This document shows positions 46,585 through 55,040 of a stretch of 64,000 bases of DNA, piece after piece (position 1 is the stretch's first letter; each line of letters starts with the position of its first letter). The notes beneath the pieces were generated by a model. That model had not been told where the DNA came from. It saw only the letters and a program-made list of their open reading frames with translations, and made no database searches. Where the stretch lies: assembly GCF_004005485.1 (NCBI RefSeq), contig NZ_RZUL01000004.1, forward strand, positions 62,001 through 126,000, given 5' to 3'. Source of the DNA: Sphingobium algorifonticola. GTDB lineage: Bacteria; Pseudomonadota; Alphaproteobacteria; Sphingomonadales; Sphingomonadaceae. The position numbers and the translations under genes were made by a program.

Positions 46585-46764
46585 TCACCGCAGCTTGGCG
46601 ATCTTGATACCGTCCGCCTTGGCGCGGTCCTTCACCGACTCCTCGCTGCGGGTCAGCGCCTTGGCAATGGCCTTCATCGCCATGCCCTTGGCCGCGAGGG
46701 TCCGCAGCTTGGCCAGTTCCTCCGACGTCCATGGCTGGCGATGCCGTTCGAAACGTTCGCCCAT
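46585..46764 (-). CDS. Small SANT/Myb-like DNA-binding protein
   Basis: 59 residues: MGERFERHRQPWTSEELAKL then LRTLAAKGMAMKAIAKALTR and SEESVKDRAKADGIKIAKLR. The PWTSEEL...LAKG...IAKAL.RSEESVK pattern matches small helix-turn-helix proteins of the SANT/GcrA-like type, which bind DNA. ATG 46764 has AGGAGA 8 bases upstream. It lies just downstream of rpsI, behind the rpsI terminator, so it is probably a separate unit. Confidence 0.65.
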   Translation of the reverse strand: MGERFERHRQPWTSEELAKLRTLAAKGMAMKAIAKALTRSEESVKDRAKADGIKIAKLR

Positions 46765-46785
46765 CAGCCGATCTCCTGAAATGAA

Positions 46786-46815
46786 AAAGGGCGATCCCGG
46801 TGAGGACCGCCCTTT
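46786..46815 (-). terminator. Terminator after rpsI
   Basis: Stem AAAGGGCG/CGCCCTTT with T-run on the minus strand, 24 bp past the rpsI stop. Confidence 0.7.
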
Positions 46816-46838
46816 GCAAGGTTGAAATATTCCCGAAA

Positions 46839-47378
46839 TCAACGCTTCGAGAACTGGAAGCTCTTGCGGGCCTTGGCCTTGCCATACTTCTTGCGCTCTA
46901 CCGCGCGGCTGTCGCGGGTGAGGAAGCCTTCGGCCTTCACGGCACTGCGCAGGGCAGGCTCATATTTGGTCAGCGCCTGGCTGATGCCATGCTTGACCGC
47001 ACCGGCCTGGCCCGAAAGGCCACCGCCCTTGACGGTTGCGATAACATCATAGGAACCGACGCGATCGGTGACGCTGAACGGCTGATTGATGACCAGACGC
47101 AGGGTCGGACGGGCGAAATAGATTTCCTGATCGCGGCCGTTGACGGTGACCTTGCCCGAGCCGGGCTTGATCCAGACGCGGGCGACGGCATCTTTGCGGC
47201 GGCCGGTCGCATAGGCACGGCCCAGCGCGTCGATTTCCTGCTGGCGCAGCGGCATCGTCGGCGCGGCGGGCTGAACCGGCGCGGCGGTTTCAGCCGAAGC
47301 GGCGGCCGGTGCAGCCGCGACGGGCGCAGCGGCGGTCAGGTCCGCGAGATCGGACAGGGACTGGCGGTTATCGGACAT
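46839..47378 (-). CDS. rpsI: 30S ribosomal protein S9
   Basis: 179 residues. The S9 core is [35 protein letters not shown] and the basic end [19 protein letters not shown]. An N-terminal Ala/Pro-rich extension of about 50 residues ([20 protein letters not shown]) precedes it, as in many Alphaproteobacteria. Start ATG overlaps the rplM stop by one base (TAATG), so S13-S9 coupling here is L13-S9. Confidence 0.96.
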   Translation of the reverse strand: MSDNRQSLSDLADLTAAAPVAAAPAAASAETAAPVQPAAPTMPLRQQEIDALGRAYATGRRKDAVARVWIKPGSGKVTVNGRDQEIYFARPTLRLVINQPFSVTDRVGSYDVIATVKGGGLSGQAGAVKHGISQALTKYEPALRSAVKAEGFLTRDSRAVERKKYGKAKARKSFQFSKR

Positions 47379-47857
47379 TATGCACCCACCTTGTTCTTGC
47401 GGTTCCGTTCGCCCAGATCGAGCACTTCGGGGTTCTGGGCTTCATGCGGATGCTCGGCACCGGCGAACACGCGCAGGTTGCGCATCTGCTGACGACCCAG
47501 CGGGCCACGCGGGATCATGCGTTCGATCGCCTTTTCCAGCACACGCTCGGGGAAACGACCGGCCAGCACCTTGGCAGGCGTCGTTTCCTTGATGCCGCCG
47601 GCATAGCCGGTGTGCTTGTAGTAGATCTTGTCGGTCAGCTTCTTGCCGGTGAACTTCACCTTGCCCGCGTTGATGATGATGACATTGTCACCACAATCGA
47701 TGTGCGGGGTGTAGCTCGGCTTGTGCTTGCCGCGCAGAATATTGGCGACGATCGACGCAGCCCGGCCGACAACCAGCCCTTCCGCGTCAATCAATACCCA
47801 TTTCTTGTCGACCGTGGCCGGGGTCGCCGACTTGGTCGTCTTCATCAGCGCCTTCAT
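47378..47857 (-). CDS. rplM: 50S ribosomal protein L13
   Basis: 159 residues. [20 protein letters not shown], then [20 protein letters not shown] and [14 protein letters not shown] [40 protein letters not shown] is a clear L13 signature. It is the first gene of the rplM-rpsI operon, transcribed leftward. Confidence 0.97.
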   Translation of the reverse strand: MKALMKTTKSATPATVDKKWVLIDAEGLVVGRAASIVANILRGKHKPSYTPHIDCGDNVIIINAGKVKFTGKKLTDKIYYKHTGYAGGIKETTPAKVLAGRFPERVLEKAIERMIPRGPLGRQQMRNLRVFAGAEHPHEAQNPEVLDLGERNRKNKVGA

Positions 47858-47984
47858 GGGCCGAATCTCCTGTTGAATAGCATCCTTCCCGCCTATCCGG
47901 CGGTCGGGGGATGCGCGCTAATGACGGGGAGGACCCGATAAGTCAAGGCTTCGGGCCACTTTCCTGACGGGTATTATGATACCA

Positions 47985-48719
47985 TCACTCGGACATCGGT
48001 GCCAAGAGGCGCGTTTCGCGGACCGAACGCCCGGGCTGTTCGACGTCGCGTCCGGCGCGCAGGACGAGACCGGTGGCATCGTCCACGACATAGTGCGCAG
48101 TGAGACCACGGGCCTCGTCCGCCTCGCTGAAACGGCTCGTGCCCGCGTCGATGCCCTGCTCGCGCCGCATCGACGCCAGCGGGATGCCTGACGCGAAAAG
48201 CATCAGCGGCTGCACGTCGCCCGCCAGCACGGCGAGACGACCCGCCGGGTCGAGCCGCTCCAGATGCGCGAACGCGGCTTGCCTGGCGTCGCTTTCACCC
48301 GATAGCGCCAGCAGCGCCCGCTGCCCCTGCATGAAGGCTGTCCATACCGCATCCAGATTGTCGATGGCGATCACCCGGCCGCTGCCGTCGATGCGCAGAT
48401 GCTGTGCCATGCCGACCATCGGCGACAGGGCCGCGCGATAGCGTGCCAGGGCATCGGCCGGCGCGTCGCCCGTCATGCTGTGCAGCACAACCGTCATGCG
48501 ATAGCCGTCGCGATCCGGCGTGAAGCGCAGGTGGCGGACGCTTTCAAAATGCTGCTGTGCTTTGCCCGTCCCGATGCGCTGCGAAACCCGATAGGCGAGT
48601 GGCTGGTCGACCGGCGGCGCAAAGCGGATGGCGGGAACGGGGGATTGTGCCAGCCCGGCGGGCGGTGGCGCACTATTCAGGAGGCCGATCAGCGCCAGAC
48701 CGGCAACAGTCCGCCTCAC
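47985..48719 (-). CDS. Exported protein, unknown function
   Basis: 244 residues. The GTG start at 48719 overlaps the ctaA stop by 4 bp (GTGA), giving MRRTVAGLALIGLLNSAPPP, a plausible signal peptide. The body has YRVSQRIGTGKAQQHFESVR and ends in RETRLLAPMSE. No family is recognised; DUF-like. Coupling to heme A synthase is suggestive but does not define a role. The longer upstream frame in this phase is antisense-like and was rejected. Confidence 0.6.
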   Translation of the reverse strand: MRRTVAGLALIGLLNSAPPPAGLAQSPVPAIRFAPPVDQPLAYRVSQRIGTGKAQQHFESVRHLRFTPDRDGYRMTVVLHSMTGDAPADALARYRAALSPMVGMAQHLRIDGSGRVIAIDNLDAVWTAFMQGQRALLALSGESDARQAAFAHLERLDPAGRLAVLAGDVQPLMLFASGIPLASMRREQGIDAGTSRFSEADEARGLTAHYVVDDATGLVLRAGRDVEQPGRSVRETRLLAPMSE

Positions 48720-49774
48720 CGCTTGCGCGCGCCGATCGCATGGGCCGCCCAAGCCGTGCTGGCAACAACCAGCGCGCCCACCGCCTGATGCAGCGCGGCA
48801 AGCGGCAGGGCCACACCGCTCAGCACGGTGGCGATACCCAGCAGCACTTGCGTGCCGACGCTGGCATTGAGGGCGACCGAAGCGCCACGCGCCCCTGCCC
48901 GCTTCGCCCGGCGTGCGAGCAGAATGAGGACAAGCGCCGTCGCCAGCGCCCACCAGCGGTGAATGAAGTGAATGAGGAAGGGATCGTTGCTGATCGTGCC
49001 CCACGCCGACCCGAACCATTGTACGCCCGCAGGGTAGAAATGGTCATTCATCAGCGGCCAGGTGCTGGCGACGGCACCGGCATTCAGACCGGCGGTATAG
49101 GCCCCGAACAGAAGCTGCGCAAAAAGCACGAGCACGGCGACACACGCAAAACCGGTGAGCCGCGATGTCCGCGCGCGCGTGTCCGCCGCCTGGGTCAAAA
49201 GATCGCGGGCCGTCCATACCAGCCCGCCCAGCACGAACAGCGCCGTCAGCAAGTGCACAGCCAGCCGATAATGGCTGACATCGGTCCGCTCCGACAGGCC
49301 CGATTGCACCATCCACCAACCGATCGCCCCCTGCAACCCGCCCAGCATAAGGAGCGCGAACAGGCGCGGGCCATAGCCTGCCGGAATCGCGCGCTGCCAT
49401 GCGAACCACAGCAGCGGCAGGGCAAAGGCGAGGCCGATCACCCGCCCCAGCAACCGGTGCGCCCATTCCCAGAAAAAGATGAACTGGAAATCGCCCATGG
49501 TCATGCCGTTGTTGATTTCCCGATATTCAGGGATCTGCTGATATTTGCGGAATGCCTCGGCCCAGTCAGCTGCGGTGAGCGGCGGCAGTGCGCCGGTGAT
49601 CGGCTTCCATTCGGTGATCGAGAGGCCCGATTCGGTCAGGCGCGTAATGCCGCCCACCAGGACCATGGCGAAGACGAGCGCAGCCACCGCCAGCAGCCAT
49701 GCGGCAATCGCGCGATGGCGGGGGCGCTGGGCGGTTGACCGCGGCGCTGCGAACGGGCTGAAGGATACGGCCAT
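48716..49774 (-). CDS. ctaA: Heme A synthase (CtaA/COX15)
   Basis: 352 residues with eight hydrophobic helices. LVGGITRLTESGLSITEWKP, FFWEWAHRLLGRVIGL, QGAIGWWMVQSGL and HRWWALATALVLIL carry the conserved His ligands of the COX15-type enzyme. It oxidises heme O to heme A for cytochrome c oxidase. It lies 31 bp past the acr3 stop on the same strand, and overlaps the following exported-protein gene. Confidence 0.94.
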   Translation of the reverse strand: MAVSFSPFAAPRSTAQRPRHRAIAAWLLAVAALVFAMVLVGGITRLTESGLSITEWKPITGALPPLTAADWAEAFRKYQQIPEYREINNGMTMGDFQFIFFWEWAHRLLGRVIGLAFALPLLWFAWQRAIPAGYGPRLFALLMLGGLQGAIGWWMVQSGLSERTDVSHYRLAVHLLTALFVLGGLVWTARDLLTQAADTRARTSRLTGFACVAVLVLFAQLLFGAYTAGLNAGAVASTWPLMNDHFYPAGVQWFGSAWGTISNDPFLIHFIHRWWALATALVLILLARRAKRAGARGASVALNASVGTQVLLGIATVLSGVALPLAALHQAVGALVVASTAWAAHAIGARKR

Positions 49775-49805
49775 AGGGCGCTATTGCGCCGCTGCGCGCG
49801 CGGTT

Positions 49806-50855
49806 TCAAGCGGCTTTTGGCCGGTCTGCCGCGATGCCCCGTTCATACCAGCCGCGCGAACGCTTCACCAGCGCAACCACCGACAGCATGACAGGCACCT
49901 CGACCAGCACACCGACGACCGTTGCCAACGCCGCACCGGACTCCAGCCCGAACAGCGCGATCGCCGCCGCTACCGCCAGCTCGAAGAAATTGGACGCGCC
50001 GATCAGGGCCGAGGGTGCCGCGACACACCACGCCACGCCGAAGCGGCGCCCAAGCCAATAGGCCAGGCCCGCATTGAAATAGACCTGCACCAGAATGGGT
50101 ATGGCGAGCAACGCAATGACCAGCGGACGCGCCACGATCTGCTGCCCCTGAAAACCGAACAGGAGCACAAGCGTCGCCAGCAGCGCGACGAGCGAAACGG
50201 GGCCGAGGCGCGCAAGCAGGCGATCGAGCGCCGCCTGTCCGCCGCGTGCCATCAAGGCACCGCGCACGACCTGCGCGACCATGACGGGCACGACAATGTA
50301 GATGAGCACCGAGAGCAGCAGCGTGTCCCATGGCACGCTGATCGCGGCGACACCCAGCAGCAGGCCGACGATCGGCGCAAAGGCGACCACCATGATGAGA
50401 TCGTTGAGCGCGACCTGCCCCAGCGTATAGGCAGGATCGCCTTCGCACAGGTTGGACCAGACGAAGACCATGGCCGTGCAGGGCGCCGCCGCCAGCAGGA
50501 TCAGCCCGGCGATATAGGATGACACCTGCCCCGCCGGCAGCCAGGGCGCGAACAGCCAGCCGATGAAAAAGGCCGCGAGCGCCGCCATCGAGAAAGGCTT
50601 GACCGCCCAGTTGATGAAGAGGGTGATCCCGACGCCCTTCCAGTGCCGCCGCACGTCCGCCAGCCCGCGAAAATCGACCTTGAGCAGCATGGGCACGATC
50701 ATCAGCCAGACGAGCGCCGCGACGATCAGGTTGACGCGCGCGACCTCCGCCGTGGCAATCAGCGCGAAGACCTGCGGAAAGACTGTGCCCAGGATGATGC
50801 CGACGCCGATGCAGAGGGCAACCCACAAGGTCAGATAGCGTTCGAACAGAGTCAC
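49806..50855 (-). CDS. acr3: ACR3-type arsenite efflux transporter
   Basis: 349 residues, about ten hydrophobic helices. NWAVKPFSMAALAAFFIGWL, LLAAAPCTAMVFVWSNLCEG (with the conserved Cys) and SALIGASNFFELAVAAAIAL identify ACR3. It exports arsenite from the cytoplasm. GTG 50855 overlaps the arsC stop by 4 bp (GTGA), confirming the start and the operon arsR-arsC-acr3. Confidence 0.94.
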   Translation of the reverse strand: MTLFERYLTLWVALCIGVGIILGTVFPQVFALIATAEVARVNLIVAALVWLMIVPMLLKVDFRGLADVRRHWKGVGITLFINWAVKPFSMAALAAFFIGWLFAPWLPAGQVSSYIAGLILLAAAPCTAMVFVWSNLCEGDPAYTLGQVALNDLIMVVAFAPIVGLLLGVAAISVPWDTLLLSVLIYIVVPVMVAQVVRGALMARGGQAALDRLLARLGPVSLVALLATLVLLFGFQGQQIVARPLVIALLAIPILVQVYFNAGLAYWLGRRFGVAWCVAAPSALIGASNFFELAVAAAIALFGLESGAALATVVGVLVEVPVMLSVVALVKRSRGWYERGIAADRPKAA

Positions 50856-51298
50856 GGCACGATCCGTTCGCCATGTTCGTCGATCACCGCTTCTCCGTCT
50901 TCCTTGGCAAAGGCACCACGCTGGGGCGCGGACAATATCTCCAGCACCGTTTCGGACGGGCGGCACAGCCGCACACCCAGCGGGGTGACGACGAACGGCC
51001 GGTTGATGAGCAGCGGATGCGCGAGCATCGCATCGATCAGCGCCGCGTCCGGCAAGGCGGGGTCATCCAGCCCCAGTTCCGCATAGGGCGTGCCCTTTTC
51101 GCGCAGCGCCTCGCGCGGGGTCAGCCCCGCGCGCGCAAGCAGGTCGAGCAGCATGACGCGGCTGGGCGGATTGTCCCGATAGAGAATGACATGCGGCTCG
51201 ATACCGGCATTGCGAATCAGTGCCAGAGTGTTGCGCGACGTGCCGCAATCGGGGTTGTGATAGAGGATGACGTCGATCGGGGCGGCGGTTTCGGCCAT
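50852..51298 (-). CDS. arsC: Arsenate reductase, glutaredoxin-coupled
   Basis: 148 residues. VILYHNPDCGTSRNTLALI holds the catalytic Cys18; RPFVVTPLGVRLCRPSETVL has the Arg that binds arsenate. It reduces arsenate to arsenite for the ACR3 pump. Between arsR (50 bp upstream) and acr3 (overlapping). A paralogue is at 37943-38287. Confidence 0.94.
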   Translation of the reverse strand: MAETAAPIDVILYHNPDCGTSRNTLALIRNAGIEPHVILYRDNPPSRVMLLDLLARAGLTPREALREKGTPYAELGLDDPALPDAALIDAMLAHPLLINRPFVVTPLGVRLCRPSETVLEILSAPQRGAFAKEDGEAVIDEHGERIVP

Positions 51299-51348
51299 GT
51301 GCAGGCTCCATGGTCAGACGAGATGGGCAAAGGGGAACAAGAGGCGGC

Positions 51349-51696
51349 TCAGGCCGGGGGTGCGGTCGCGCAGGCCGTCAGCGCATCGCGAATCGGCAGG
51401 CACAGATCGACATGGCCGCTGCAGCAATCACGCAGCAGATACAGCGTCAGCGCCCGTATCTGGTCGAGAACCGCGTGATAAACGATGAAGCGCCCGTGCC
51501 GCTCCGCCCGGATCAGGCCCGCGCACGTCAATATGGCAAGATGGGTGGAGAGCGTGTTGGGCTGCACCCCCGCCATCCGGGCGATCTCGCCCGCAGGCAG
51601 CCCGTCGGGCACATGCCGCACCAACAACCGGAAAACCGCCAGGCGCGTATCCTGCGCCAGCGCGCCGAAACCCTCTATGGCCGCTGCGTCATCCAT
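51349..51696 (-). CDS. arsR: ArsR-family repressor
   Basis: 115 residues. Winged HTH: VFRLLVRHVPDGLPAGEIA, RMAGVQPNTLSTHLAILTCAGLI and AERHGRFIVYHA. Two adjacent Cys near the C-terminus (LLRDCCSGHVDLCLPIRDA) may bind As(III). It heads the arsenic operon and has a perfect inverted repeat directly upstream of its start codon, so autoregulation is likely. Confidence 0.92.
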   Translation of the reverse strand: MDDAAAIEGFGALAQDTRLAVFRLLVRHVPDGLPAGEIARMAGVQPNTLSTHLAILTCAGLIRAERHGRFIVYHAVLDQIRALTLYLLRDCCSGHVDLCLPIRDALTACATAPPA

Positions 51697-51724
51697 ATTT
51701 CGATATTAGCCGATATATCGAAAT
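51697..51724. promoter_or_regulatory. Putative ArsR operator
   Basis: Perfect 10-bp inverted repeat ATTTCGATAT-N8-ATATCGAAAT directly abutting the arsR start codon. Confidence 0.78.
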
Positions 51725-51764
51725 GAGCAACGAGAATTGTGAAATCGCGACATCGCGATATGTG

Positions 51765-51774
51765 ATGTTGTATC
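51765..51774. promoter_or_regulatory. Putative Zur-like site before the MerC-domain gene
   Basis: ATGTTGTATC, identical to the core of the second box before the ZnuD-like gene (31495-31504), 31 bp upstream of the MerC-domain start. Confidence 0.4.
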
Positions 51775-51805
51775 TTCCCTCTGATACGCCTATGGGACGG
51801 GAACC

Positions 51806-52183
51806 ATGCTGTTGTCATTGCGTAGCGCCCTCGCGAGAGGCTCTCTGGACCGGGTTGCGGTCGCCTTGTCCGGGCTGTGCGCCGCGCATTGCATCGTGAC
51901 GGCGCTTGTGCTGGGCGTACTGGCGTCGGCGGGCGGCATTTTCGATAATCCGCTATTCCATGAGGTCGGCCTGGTCATTGCGATTGTGCTGGGTGGGGTC
52001 GCGCTGGGCCATGGCGCGATGAAGCACGGGTTCATGATCCCCGCCGCGATCGGCGCGCTGGGCCTGGGCGTGATGGCGGGCGCATTGTCGATGGATCACG
52101 GGCTGGAAGAAAGCCTCTACACCCTGATCGGCGTTGCCATATTGGCGCTGGGCCATGATCTCAATCATCGCGCCGGGCATTAG
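51806..52183 (+). CDS. MerC-domain membrane protein
   Basis: 125 residues, four hydrophobic helices. SGLCAAHCIVTALVLG holds the Cys25/Cys29 pair of MerC, and the C-terminus is His-rich (GHDLNHRAGH). MerC carries Hg(II) across the membrane, but many chromosomal homologues without mer genes are linked to zinc homeostasis. No merA or merR is near. The shared ATGTTGTATC site upstream fits a zinc role. Confidence 0.8.
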   Translation: MLLSLRSALARGSLDRVAVALSGLCAAHCIVTALVLGVLASAGGIFDNPLFHEVGLVIAIVLGGVALGHGAMKHGFMIPAAIGALGLGVMAGALSMDHGLEESLYTLIGVAILALGHDLNHRAGH

Positions 52184-52443
52184 ACTTCGCTCGCTTTTGA
52201 TGGAATAAAAAGCGCGGTCTAATTCTTTCTTTTACCGTGATTTCCGGGCCGTGAAGCGTTCCATTTCACTCGAAATCACTCCAGTCGTTTCGCTATCGTT
52301 TTTTCTGCGATCCTAACGCTTGAAATTGGCGCGGATTACGCCATTTTCACAAGGCCAAGAGCAGTGTAGGGAACTTTGGACATCTTCGGGAGTCGTGAGA
52401 CGGGCGGTGTCCAGGAACCGGCAGAAAGCCATAGGAGCGAGGA

Positions 52444-52980
52444 ATGCAGCGTATTTCTACCAAGGCGTTTGGACGTATGACTTTGGGCCTGGCGGTTTCC
52501 GCCCTCGCCCTTGCCGCTTGTTCCGAGAAGAAAAGCGAAACCCCTGAAACAGCGCAGACGGCACCGACCGAAGCAGCAGCGCCTGCCGCCAACACCAGCG
52601 CCGCAGCACCTGCCGCCGCCGGCAAGCCCGCTCCCGACAATGTCGATACCGTGAGCGGCGCGAAGTTCGCCGATTTCACCGGCGACGCGGCGAAGGGCGA
52701 AAAGGAATTCGCCGTCTGCAAGACATGCCATGCCGTCGAAGCCGGCGTGAACAAGATTGGGCCGTCGCTCAACAAGCTGGTCGGCCGCGCCGCCGGTACG
52801 GTTGCGGGATACAGCTATTCCCCCGCCAACAAGAACAGCGGCATCACCTGGTCGCAGGAAAAGCTGTTCCAGTATCTGGAAAATCCGCAGCGCGTGGTGC
52901 CCGGCACGAAGATGGCCTTCGCGGGCATCCCCGATGCCCAGAAGCGCGCGGATGTGATTGCCTATCTCGCCAGCCAATAA
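52444..52980 (+). CDS. Lipoprotein class I cytochrome c (c2/c550-like)
   Basis: 178 residues. Signal with lipobox (ALALAAC), a ~45-residue Ala/Pro/Thr-rich spacer, then one haem site CKTCH and the Met ligand in PGTKMAFAGIPDAQ. WSQEKLFQYLENPQRVV is typical of cytochrome c2-like electron carriers. Tethered in the periplasm, it could donate to the oxidase or the reaction centre. The gene has a 260-bp upstream gap with no other feature and its own terminator. Confidence 0.9.
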   Translation: MQRISTKAFGRMTLGLAVSALALAACSEKKSETPETAQTAPTEAAAPAANTSAAAPAAAGKPAPDNVDTVSGAKFADFTGDAAKGEKEFAVCKTCHAVEAGVNKIGPSLNKLVGRAAGTVAGYSYSPANKNSGITWSQEKLFQYLENPQRVVPGTKMAFAGIPDAQKRADVIAYLASQ

Positions 52981-53001
52981 GGGCGGCGCTCTGCACATCG
53001 G

Positions 53002-53031
53002 AAGGCCCGGCAGCAATGCCGGGCCTTTTTT
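53002..53031 (+). terminator. Terminator of the cytochrome c gene
   Basis: Stem AAGGCCCGGC-N6-GCCGGGCCTT followed by a T-run, 22 bp past the stop. Confidence 0.88.
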
Positions 53032-53096
53032 GCTGGCGGCGACAGGGTCGCTTTCTATCCACTGCCGGTAATGCGGCCATGGCGGTATCGGACGCT

Positions 53097-53342
53097 TCAC
53101 CGATCGCGGCGCAGATCCGCAAGATGCAGCGGAAAGGAAGCGAGCAACGCGGCGGCAATCCATGGCCAGGCCATCCCCATCAGCGCGAAACGCAGCGCGA
53201 CCAGCATGAGCGCGCCCGGCCCGAGCCGCAGCAGGGTGGCCGCGACCGTCCAGCGCGCGCGCAGGATCAACCACAGCGCCTCGATTGCGATCACGAGAAG
53301 CACGATATCGACGGCCCGTCCGCTGGCGAACAGATCGTGCAT
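53097..53342 (-). CDS. Small membrane protein at the end of the bchG-bchP-tspO operon
   Basis: 81 residues with three hydrophobic segments (VDIVLLVIAIEALWLIL; GALMLVALRFALMG; WPWIAAALLASFPL) and basic ends. It begins 10 bp after the tspO stop on the same strand and is followed by the cytochrome c gene in the opposite direction. No known family is recognised. Its place suggests a function in pigment or photosynthetic membrane formation. Confidence 0.75.
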   Translation of the reverse strand: MHDLFASGRAVDIVLLVIAIEALWLILRARWTVAATLLRLGPGALMLVALRFALMGMAWPWIAAALLASFPLHLADLRRDR

Positions 53343-53352
53343 TATGGCCGCA

Positions 53353-53832
53353 TCAGCCGAACGGGCCGTTCAGCCGCACGATCGTCATGTTGAGATAGCC
53401 CGCGAACGTCACCCAGCAGATATAGGGCACGAGCATCAGCGCCGCCGCCATCGAACGCGGCCAGGTGACGAGGATCAGCGATCCCACCGAAAGCCACAGC
53501 AATAGCACTTCGAACAAGGCCCAATCGGGGCGATGGAAGCGGAAGAACAGCAGGCTCCACAAAATGTTGAGAAAGCCGTTGAGCGCGAACAGCCCGATCA
53601 GCCGGTTCGCCTCCTGCCGTGTCCGTGTGGCGTGCCAGCCAGTCACGGCCGCCAGCGCCGCGAGCGCATAGATGATTGTCCAGCCGATCCCGTAGACGGC
53701 ATCGGGCGGTGCCCAGCGCGGCAGCACCAAGCTGCGATACCAGGGGCCGATATCGGTGACCGTCGCGCCGAGAAACGCCACCGCCGACGCGAAAAAAGCG
53801 GCAATCAGTATCGGAAACAGCCAGCGCGTCAT
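53353..53832 (-). CDS. tspO: TspO/MBR family tryptophan-rich sensory protein
   Basis: 159 residues, five hydrophobic helices. WYRSLVLPRWAPPDAVYGIG, WTIIYALAA, ALNGFLNILWSLLFFRFHRP and VPYICWVTFAGYLN are the TspO signature, with the porphyrin-contacting Trp residues. In Rhodobacter TspO damps photosynthesis gene expression in oxygen by acting on tetrapyrrole intermediates. Its start overlaps the bchP stop by 4 bp. Confidence 0.93.
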   Translation of the reverse strand: MTRWLFPILIAAFFASAVAFLGATVTDIGPWYRSLVLPRWAPPDAVYGIGWTIIYALAALAAVTGWHATRTRQEANRLIGLFALNGFLNILWSLLFFRFHRPDWALFEVLLLWLSVGSLILVTWPRSMAAALMLVPYICWVTFAGYLNMTIVRLNGPFG

Positions 53833-55040
53833 TGCGGTACGGTCGCCGGCCCCATTCCCAGCAGGTGCCGCATGTCGCTGAGGAAGATGCGGACATGGGC
53901 CATCGGCCGCTTGCGCACCAGTTCCTTGTTCATATAGGCGTCCCACGTCAGTTGCTGCACATCGGGATCCTTGCACATCGTGACGAACCGTTCGCGCCGC
54001 TTGTCGCTCGAATACCAGAAATACTGCATGATCCCCAATATCCAGAACACCCGGCCATGCGCCTTCATGAAGCGCCGACGCGCGTGGCGCAAGGCACTCG
54101 CCTTGCCCGTTGACAGATAGGCGTCGATCGCCTGCGCGGCGCAGCGCCCGCCGAACATGGCATAATAAATGCCTTCGCCCGAAGCCGGGGCGACGACCCC
54201 CGCGGCGTCACCGGTGACCAGCAGGTCCCGGCCGTTGTCCCAGCGTTTCAGTGGCTTCAGCGGAATCGGCGCGCCTTCGCAGCGGATCGTCTCACAGGCA
54301 TCCAGGCCCGTCTGTTGGCGCAGCCGGGCGACGGCGTCGCGCAGGTCGAAGCCTTTGTTGGCGCTGCCCACGCCGATGCTGGCGGTGTCCCCATGCGGGA
54401 AAATCCAGGCATAGAAATCGGGCGAGAGCTTTCCTTGATAGAAAACGTCGCACCGGTCCGGGTCGAAATCGGCGGCCGCCGCGAGCACCGGCGCGGGGGC
54501 GCGGATGATTTCATGATAGGCAAAGACACATTTCACGCGCTCCGCCTCCGGCAGTTCGGCGCGTGCGACGCCCGATCGCGCGCCGTCCGCGCCGATCACG
54601 CTGCGGGTGCGCAAGCGCAGTTCCGGCCCGCCGCGCTGCTCGCGGTAGATCACGCTGATGCGGCCATCGGCATCGCGCTCGATCCGCTCGAACGTGCCGC
54701 GGCGACGCTCAGCCCCGTGGGATTCGGCACGGACCCGCAGCCATTCGTCGAACATGTCGCGATCGACCATGCCGACGAACCCCTTGCCGACCGGCATGTC
54801 GACGGCAACGTCCGACGGGGAGATCATCCGCGCCGATGTCGCATGCGCGACCAGCAGGTGATCGGGAATGGCGAAGTCGCGAATGAGGCGCGGCGGAATG
54901 GCACCGCCGCAGGGCTTTATCCGCCCGGCCTTGTCGAGCAGGGCGACACTGCGCCCCATCTGCGCCAGATCGTCCGCTGCGGTCGCGCCGGACGGCCCAC
55001 CGCCGATCACGACCACATCATAGTCGCGCATTTCCGTCAT
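53829..55040 (-). CDS. bchP: Geranylgeranyl diphosphate/bacteriochlorophyll reductase
   Basis: 403 residues. DVVVIGGGPSGATAADDLAQ is the FAD-binding fingerprint, IKPCGGAIPPRLI the typical second motif, and DLLVTGDAAGVVAPASGEGI the C-terminal FAD motif. It reduces the geranylgeranyl tail of bacteriochlorophyll to phytyl. ATG 55040 overlaps the stop of the preceding transporter gene (ATGA). Length is normal. Confidence 0.95.
   Translation of the reverse strand: MTEMRDYDVVVIGGGPSGATAADDLAQMGRSVALLDKAGRIKPCGGAIPPRLIRDFAIPDHLLVAHATSARMISPSDVAVDMPVGKGFVGMVDRDMFDEWLRVRAESHGAERRRGTFERIERDADGRISVIYREQRGGPELRLRTRSVIGADGARSGVARAELPEAERVKCVFAYHEIIRAPAPVLAAAADFDPDRCDVFYQGKLSPDFYAWIFPHGDTASIGVGSANKGFDLRDAVARLRQQTGLDACETIRCEGAPIPLKPLKRWDNGRDLLVTGDAAGVVAPASGEGIYYAMFGGRCAAQAIDAYLSTGKASALRHARRRFMKAHGRVFWILGIMQYFWYSSDKRRERFVTMCKDPDVQQLTWDAYMNKELVRKRPMAHVRIFLSDMRHLLGMGPATVPQ

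Noticed and set aside
45998..46885. 295-residue minus-strand frame across 46173-46584
   Set aside because: Covers parts of three real features in antisense or other frames and has no motif.
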